From NCBI GenBank assembly GCA_002401365.1, contig NVSW01000078.1, forward strand, positions 1-10,466: a stretch of 10,466 nt of DNA, read 5' to 3'. Below are positions 6,310 to 10,466 of this stretch, one piece after another. The stretch's first letter is position 1; every line of letters starts with the position of its first letter. The position numbers and the translations under genes are program-made. This stretch comes from Piscirickettsiaceae bacterium. GTDB taxonomy: Bacteria; Pseudomonadota; Gammaproteobacteria; Methylococcales; Cycloclasticaceae. Below the pieces are notes generated by a model that was given only the letters and a program-made list of their open reading frames with translations, had not been told where the DNA came from and did no database searches.

Positions 6310-8256
6310 CTAAAGGGGTATGGCTTGGCTGCTTGTTTGGCCATTGGGTGTTGTCTCTGGTGTTTGGAACACGTCAGTTTTTTCTAAATGAGGTGCCAGC
6401 CCTAATGGTTTTAGGTGCCCTCTTTTAAAGGTCGCACAGCTTAGTTGCCGAAGTATGATCCCTGAGCTATTAATTGATAAAATACCCGTGTTACCACTAA
6501 ATCTGGCGAAAGAGCTATTTTTTAAACGCTCAACATGAGGGATTGCTTGGTACGCATCTATACCGAGGCTAAATAGTCGTTTTGATGAGCCACTTAACGC
6601 CGCCCATCGACTTAATAACGATGCAGTATCAATACCATTTTGCTTATCCGGTTCAATCAAAGAAGGGAGGTCACAAAAAAATACGCCATCTAAGTCATTG
6701 TCGGCAACGGGGTTAAGGCTGCCTGCATAAATTTTTGAGGTGCTGAATACGGGTAACTTTGTAGCCCGATGAAAGCGTAGCTGCGGCTTTATAAGCCTGC
6801 CATCTCTAGGTGTTGCAATAACAAAGATAAAGTCCACATCGTGGCGTCGTCGTTCTTCAAATTCCAGCGATAAATTAAGCTTATTTCTAAGGCGTTTGAA
6901 GCGACTAATGCTGTCGTCCAAATTAAGTAGGCTTTTAATTACAAGCGAGTAATCAGCTTGTTTTGGTGTATAAGTTTGCACACCACTGACTACGCCACCA
7001 AACTGTTGCCAAACATTAGCAAAGTGGCCAGCAATTCGGTTGCCAAATGTTGTTTGTGGCGTCAGAATCAATGCTCGTTGAAGGCCTTTTGACCAAGCCA
7101 AGCTGGCTATCTGTAGAGTGTCTTCTTCTGGGTTTAAAGATAGTGAAGTGGTTTGGCTTGGGGTTTGGCCATCAATTTTGTTCAAGGCGATAATTGGAAT
7201 ACTGTGGTCGCTTAACAGCTGTAATTCGGCTACATTTTTTTTGTCTAGAGGCCCGATAATAGACTTTGCACCGTCATTAATTGCACGTTGGTAAAGAGCC
7301 TGAATCGATGACTCATAGGTATCGTAGAAAGTGACATCAGGCTGCCATTTTTTAGCTAACGAATAGGCGGCTGAAATGATACCTTTGCGGATGCTTTGGG
7401 CAGAGTTTGCATATGGGCCGTTGCTAGGTAAAAAGACGGCTACTTTCCCAAACGCCTTGTAGGTTTGTTGACTCTCACGTAAGAAACTTGGCAAAAAACT
7501 TTGGTTGGCACCGTGTGCAGGGTGAGTTTGTTGCCAAAGAGCGATGGCTGAATTATCACCGTTAGTATGGCTTTGTGCTTTTAAAGCAATGGCCAACTCC
7601 ATCCAGCCAGTCATTGGGTCACTTGGAGCAGGCTTGAGAACATCAAGAGCTTGGCTAGATAATAGCAACAAGGTTTCAATTAACCTGTTTTGGTTGGATA
7701 GTTTTTTTCCGGGCTCCACTAATAAGGTGTCGAGTAAGGCTCTTTCGCGGGCGCTTTCGAATAAGTTTCCAGACTGAAAGAAAGCAGAGCTTCGTTGGCT
7801 ATGCAATTCAATCCGTTGCGTACTACTGAGACGTGTTTTGTCTATTGCATCTAAGATGTTTCCAGACTGCTCTGTTTTCCCTTGTTGTAACAAAATTTTG
7901 GACTGCAATAGTTGCACGGCGACGGATTGCATAATTAACTGCTCAGGCAGTGAAGCGATTATATTTTCTGCACGAGTCACATCGCCAGCGAATAAGTAGG
8001 CATCGGCTGCTGCAATTAAATATTGTTCGGCATTGGCCTGCGGGCTGGTTTTAGCAAGTTGCTGATACAATTGTGCCGCTTTTATGTGTTGTTCTTGGGA
8101 GCCGGCAAGGCGTGCCTGTTCTAATAAGTCGTTGCTCGAAGTTGGACGTGTGTGTTGACTGCTAGGCACGCTTGTACAATGTGGCAAGCTGAGTGAGATA
8201 ATAATAATGAATACTACTTTTTTGAGTAAAGCGTAAAATTGTTTGTTGTCTTTCAT
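6310..8256 (-). CDS. lpoA: Penicillin-binding protein activator LpoA
   Basis: LpoA is an outer-membrane lipoprotein that spans the periplasm and activates the peptidoglycan synthase PBP1A (MrcA). At 648 residues it is slightly shorter than the E. coli protein. Residues 1-27 form a signal peptide with a long hydrophobic run (VVFIIIISLSL) and Cys27. Residues about 40-250 are helical and TPR-like, as in the known N-terminal domain. Residues about 270-620 resemble a periplasmic-binding-protein fold (KVAVFLPSNGPYANSAQSIRKG at 271-292, SIIGPLDKKNV, GIDAYQ, GNTGILSI). The lipobox LPH-C is unusual: glycine, alanine or serine is normal just before the cysteine, and here it is histidine. The gene heads a compact operon and is divergent from rsmI, with 66 bp between starts, as in E. 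coli (yraL/yraM). No Shine-Dalgarno precedes the ATG, and I found no confident promoter. Confidence 0.93.
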   Translation of the reverse strand: MKDNKQFYALLKKVVFIIIISLSLPHCTSVPSSQHTRPTSSNDLLEQARLAGSQEQHIKAAQLYQQLAKTSPQANAEQYLIAAADAYLFAGDVTRAENIIASLPEQLIMQSVAVQLLQSKILLQQGKTEQSGNILDAIDKTRLSSTQRIELHSQRSSAFFQSGNLFESARERALLDTLLVEPGKKLSNQNRLIETLLLLSSQALDVLKPAPSDPMTGWMELAIALKAQSHTNGDNSAIALWQQTHPAHGANQSFLPSFLRESQQTYKAFGKVAVFLPSNGPYANSAQSIRKGIISAAYSLAKKWQPDVTFYDTYESSIQALYQRAINDGAKSIIGPLDKKNVAELQLLSDHSIPIIALNKIDGQTPSQTTSLSLNPEEDTLQIASLAWSKGLQRALILTPQTTFGNRIAGHFANVWQQFGGVVSGVQTYTPKQADYSLVIKSLLNLDDSISRFKRLRNKLNLSLEFEERRRHDVDFIFVIATPRDGRLIKPQLRFHRATKLPVFSTSKIYAGSLNPVADNDLDGVFFCDLPSLIEPDKQNGIDTASLLSRWAALSGSSKRLFSLGIDAYQAIPHVERLKNSSFARFSGNTGILSINSSGIILRQLSCATFKRGHLKPLGLAPHLEKTDVFQTPETTPNGQTSSQAIPL

Positions 8257-8312
8257 GAAATGCGTTAGTTAAATGCTTAGAATACGGATTATGAGTAACC
8301 AGTATCTTTTTA

Positions 8313-8319
8313 GAGTGGA
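8313..8319 (+). promoter_or_regulatory. Ribosome binding site of rsmI
   Basis: GAGTGGA ends 3 bp before a TTG (8320-8322) and sits about 3-6 bp before ATG 8323, depending on which bases pair. Either triplet could be used. I prefer ATG 8323, which gives the usual MSNPKGTLYIVATPIG amino terminus. Confidence 0.5.
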
Positions 8320-8322
8320 TTG

Positions 8323-9180
8323 ATGTCAAACCCAAAAGGAACTTTATATATTGTGGCCACCCCAATTGGACACTTAGCTGATATTAGCTTACGTGCTATT
8401 GAGGTATTAAAAACGGTTGATTTGATCGCCGCAGAAGATACGCGAAATAGTAAAACATTATTAAATGCGCATCTGATTAAAACTAAAATGACAGCTTATC
8501 ATGAGCATAATGAGAGTCATAAAAGTGCGTTGTTACTTGAAAAGCTAACTAAAGGTTTATCCATCGCCCTTATTTCCGACGCCGGTACGCCTCTTATCAA
8601 TGACCCAGGTTACTCGTTAGTTGAGACTGCGCATACACAAGGTATTAAGGTGGTTCCAGTGCCAGGTGCTTGTGCGCTTATTGCAGCGTTGAGCTCATCT
8701 GGACTAGCGACTGCAAAATTTAGTTTTGAGGGTTTTTTACCTAGAACCTCTGGTGCCCGCAGAAAATTTTTTGAGTCATATATCAATGAGTCAAAAACGT
8801 TGATTTTTTACGAGTCTAGTCATCGTATAAAGGCCTGCTTGATGGACTTGGCGGCTGTTTATGACAACAGTCGAAAAATGGCGCTAGCAAGAGAATTAAC
8901 GAAAACATTCGAGACGGTTGTTAATGGAACTGTTGAAGAGATACTGGAAAAAGTTAGCAGTGATAATAATATGCAGCGCGGGGAGTTTGTTGTACTGGTT
9001 GAAGGGGTTAGCAAAAAGGCTAATAAAACAGCGGGCATCTCAGACGTTGCTAGCGACACATTAAAGGTACTACTTGAAGATTGTTCGTTAAAAACGGCAG
9101 TGAAAATAGCCGTTAAGTTGAGCGGTGAATCTAAAAAAGAAATGTATGACCTTGCGTTAACGCTAACAGGAAAAAAATAA
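8323..9180 (+). CDS. rsmI: 16S rRNA (cytidine(1402)-2'-O)-methyltransferase RsmI
   Basis: RsmI uses S-adenosylmethionine to methylate the 2'-hydroxyl of C1402 in 16S rRNA, at the ribosomal P site; RsmH modifies the base of the same nucleotide. The 285-residue protein is of family length. Motifs: GTLYIVATPIGHLAD (6-20), AAEDTRNSKTLL (36-47), YHEHNE (59-64), SDAGTPLINDPG (85-96), VPVPGACA (111-118), EGFLPR (136-141), YESSHR (163-168), RELTKTFE (190-197) and GEFVVLVEG (220-228), followed by a C-terminal helical tail. One oddity is His17, where the family nearly always has asparagine (TPIGNL); the codon CAC is one base from AAC. The gene is divergent from lpoA and lies just upstream of rnpB, the Pseudomonas arrangement. 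Confidence 0.96.
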   Translation: MSNPKGTLYIVATPIGHLADISLRAIEVLKTVDLIAAEDTRNSKTLLNAHLIKTKMTAYHEHNESHKSALLLEKLTKGLSIALISDAGTPLINDPGYSLVETAHTQGIKVVPVPGACALIAALSSSGLATAKFSFEGFLPRTSGARRKFFESYINESKTLIFYESSHRIKACLMDLAAVYDNSRKMALARELTKTFETVVNGTVEEILEKVSSDNNMQRGEFVVLVEGVSKKANKTAGISDVASDTLKVLLEDCSLKTAVKIAVKLSGESKKEMYDLALTLTGKK

Positions 9181-9223
9181 GCCGCATTCGTTTAAAACCA
9201 TGGTTGTAAGAGGCTAAATTTTG

Positions 9224-9229
9224 TACACT
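9224..9229 (+). promoter_or_regulatory. Probable -10 box of the rnpB promoter
   Basis: TACACT (9224-9229) matches four of six bases of TATAAT. Its spacing puts the transcription start at about G9236, which is exactly the 5' base of the P1 helix. The discriminator AGCGAT is fairly GC-rich for its setting. The -35 region, around TGGTTG (9201-9206), is weak. Confidence 0.5.
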
Positions 9230-9235
9230 AGCGAT

Positions 9236-9594
<359 letters not shown>

Positions 9595-9803
9595 TATTTT
9601 TATCTATAATTATCAATGTGTTAGATATATTATTGCTTGCGGTGCTAATGTGGCATGTAGCTGCCTTGCTTTGTTTTTCTCGACGGTCGTTAATTTACTA
9701 AATAAAAGCTGTTCTAGTGGTTTCTCTAGAATTAATGGAACTTAACTGACTTTACCTAGTCTTTTGTTTAGCAGGAAGCAAAGCATGGTTCTCATGTCAT
9801 TCG

Positions 9804-9830
9804 TTCATAGTGGTATTCACCATTCATGAA
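9804..9830. repeat. Inverted repeat / hairpin in the rnpB-doxX spacer
   Basis: TTCATAGTGGT (9804-9814) pairs with 9819-9830: an 11-bp stem with one G-U pair, one bulged C (9825) and the four-base loop ATTC. No T-tract follows, so it is not a standard terminator. It may be part of a transcribed structured RNA or a protein-binding site. Confidence 0.55.
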
Positions 9831-9909
9831 GTTCTAAGTTTCAAAATATGACTACTAAGAGGGAGTTCCTATCGCTATCTAAGTGACAGCACTAATACCT
9901 TATTTGTTA

Positions 9910-9943
9910 ATGCTTATCGGTTAATTAATGCACCGATAGGTAT
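9910..9943. repeat. Inverted repeat upstream of doxX, possible operator
   Basis: TATCGGT (9915-9921) and ACCGATA (9932-9938) are perfect inverted arms around a 10-base centre containing TTAATTAA. With G-U pairs the stem extends to 12 bp (9910-9921 with 9932-9943). The arm centres are 17 bp apart and the site lies about 30 bp upstream of the proposed doxX -35 box. An operator or activator site for doxX is plausible. No T-tract follows. Confidence 0.5.
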
Positions 9944-9974
9944 GCCCGCTGATTATTTATTGGGGGGCAGTTAT

Positions 9975-10003
9975 TTGAGTAGAGATTTTAGAAAAAATAT
10001 AGC
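9975..10003 (+). promoter_or_regulatory. Candidate promoter of doxX
   Basis: TTGAGT (9975-9980) and TATAGC (9998-10003) each match four of six consensus bases and are separated by exactly 17 bp. Transcription would start near 10010, giving a leader of about 27 bases that includes the ribosome binding site. Confidence 0.5.
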
Positions 10004-10024
10004 GTTATTAATTTTAAATAATAA

Positions 10025-10029
10025 GAGGA
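10025..10029 (+). promoter_or_regulatory. Ribosome binding site of doxX
   Basis: GAGGA lies 7 bp before ATG 10037, the clearest Shine-Dalgarno sequence in the window. An ATG overlapping its end (10029) opens only a six-codon out-of-frame peptide ending at 10049 and is probably not used. Confidence 0.7.
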
Positions 10030-10036
10030 TGAAAAA

Positions 10037-10411
10037 ATGTATTTTTTAGATAAATACCAAGAGCATTTATATGCATTGTTGAGAATAGTTAGTGGGTTCT
10101 TATTTACATGGCATGGAACGCAAAAGTTCTTTAACTACCCAGTTAATTTCCCCCATCCATCATTGAACATGTTGATGAGCGCTGCTGGTGGCATTGAATT
10201 ATTAGGCGGGGGATTAATTATGTTGGGATTGTTTACACGCCCAGCAGCCTTCATATCGAGTGGAACAATGGCTGTGGCATATTGGATGGTTCATAGCTCT
10301 AAAGCTTTGTTACCAATGACTAATGGTGGAGAGACAGCAGTTTTATTCTGCTTTGTTTTTCTATTTATTGCAGCTCGTGGTGCAGGCATCTGGAGCTTCG
10401 ATAAGAAATAG
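10037..10411 (+). CDS. DoxX family small integral membrane protein
   Basis: This 124-residue inner-membrane protein has four predicted hydrophobic segments at about 10-30, 44-64, 68-87 and 99-116. It shows the DoxX pattern: WHGTQKFF after the first segment, GGIELLGGGLIMLGLFTRPAAF around the second and third, and a polar NGGETAVL before the fourth. The family has no single proven function. Members have been linked to thiosulfate oxidation in archaea and to redox or oxidative-stress roles elsewhere, and nothing nearby points to one of these. The start is supported by a good Shine-Dalgarno and a candidate promoter, so it is probably transcribed alone. Pseudomonas has mraZ and the division cluster after rnpB, so the gene may sit at a rearrangement point. 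Confidence 0.88.
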   Translation: MYFLDKYQEHLYALLRIVSGFLFTWHGTQKFFNYPVNFPHPSLNMLMSAAGGIELLGGGLIMLGLFTRPAAFISSGTMAVAYWMVHSSKALLPMTNGGETAVLFCFVFLFIAARGAGIWSFDKK

Positions 10412-10420
10412 TGCTATTAA

Positions 10421-10441
10421 GCGCTTACTTTAGGTAAGCGT
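10421..10441 (+). terminator. Possible terminator after doxX
   Basis: CGCTTAC (10422-10428) pairs with GTAAGCG (10434-10440) around a five-base loop, and a G-U pair extends the stem. It starts 10 bases after the doxX stop. The following sequence (TAACCTTCTTCT) is only pyrimidine-rich, not a clean T-tract, so termination is uncertain. Confidence 0.4.
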
Positions 10442-10466
10442 AACCTTCTTCTAACTGAAGCCTAAT

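Larger units (their letters stand above)
9595..10036. other. Gene-free spacer between rnpB and doxX, with inverted repeats
   Basis: I see no credible gene in these 442 bases: all frames are broken by stops, and the longest open stretch is an extension of rnpB sequence. The stretch is AT-rich and holds two good inverted repeats (9804-9830 and 9910-9943, listed separately), a minor one (TTCTAG at 9712-9717 with CTAGAA at 9726-9731) and a likely doxX promoter near its right end. No rnpB terminator with a U-tract is evident. It could hold a small RNA or decayed sequence. Confidence 0.7.

Noticed and set aside
8257..8322. Promoters in the lpoA/rsmI divergent gap
   Set aside because: Several -10-like hexamers exist on both strands (CATAAT, TATTCT, TATCTT), but none has a matching -35 at acceptable spacing, so I could not choose one.
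10029..10049. Six-codon frame overlapping the doxX start, as a regulatory upstream peptide
   Set aside because: Its ATG overlaps the ribosome binding site, leaving no spacing for its own initiation.

Overview
The window is ordinary chromosomal housekeeping DNA from a gammaproteobacterium. The AmpD, LspA, NadC, RsmI, LpoA and RNase P RNA sequences all resemble those of Pseudomonas and relatives. The base composition, moderately AT-rich by eye (not computed), suggests a marine or host-associated member of Pseudomonadales, Cellvibrionales or Oceanospirillales rather than Pseudomonas itself. I see no phage, transposon, CRISPR array, toxin-antitoxin pair or tRNA.

Layout. Left end (1-898, plus strand): the 3' end of ileS, which carries an apparent one-base frameshift, then lspA. 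Next (881-1444, minus): ampD, overlapping lspA tail to tail. Then (1556-3823, plus) a large DUF1631 protein, a clear rho-independent terminator, and nadC (3907-4740, plus). From 4755 to 8256 on the minus strand is the compact operon lpoA-yraN-gmhA/diaA-dolP, read right to left with 0-5 bp gaps. It is divergent from rsmI (8323-9180, plus). RNase P RNA (rnpB) follows at about 9236-9594. A 440-base gene-free stretch with two good inverted repeats comes next, then a small DoxX-family membrane protein (10037-10411) and a possible terminator.

How the genes fit together. Most serve the cell envelope. LspA is the signal peptidase for lipoproteins such as LpoA and DolP, both encoded here. LpoA activates the peptidoglycan synthase PBP1A, AmpD recycles wall fragments, and the SIS protein is either a heptose isomerase for LPS or a DnaA partner. 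NadC, IleS, RsmI and RNase P are core metabolism and RNA functions.

I did not find a new system with obvious machinery. The points most worth checking are the ileS frameshift, the conserved but uncharacterised DUF1631 protein with a PilZ-like tail, the matching leaderless-looking starts of ampD and nadC, the GmhA-type residues in a DiaA-position gene, the short P3 helix of rnpB, and the structured spacer between rnpB and doxX, where Pseudomonas would have mraZ.
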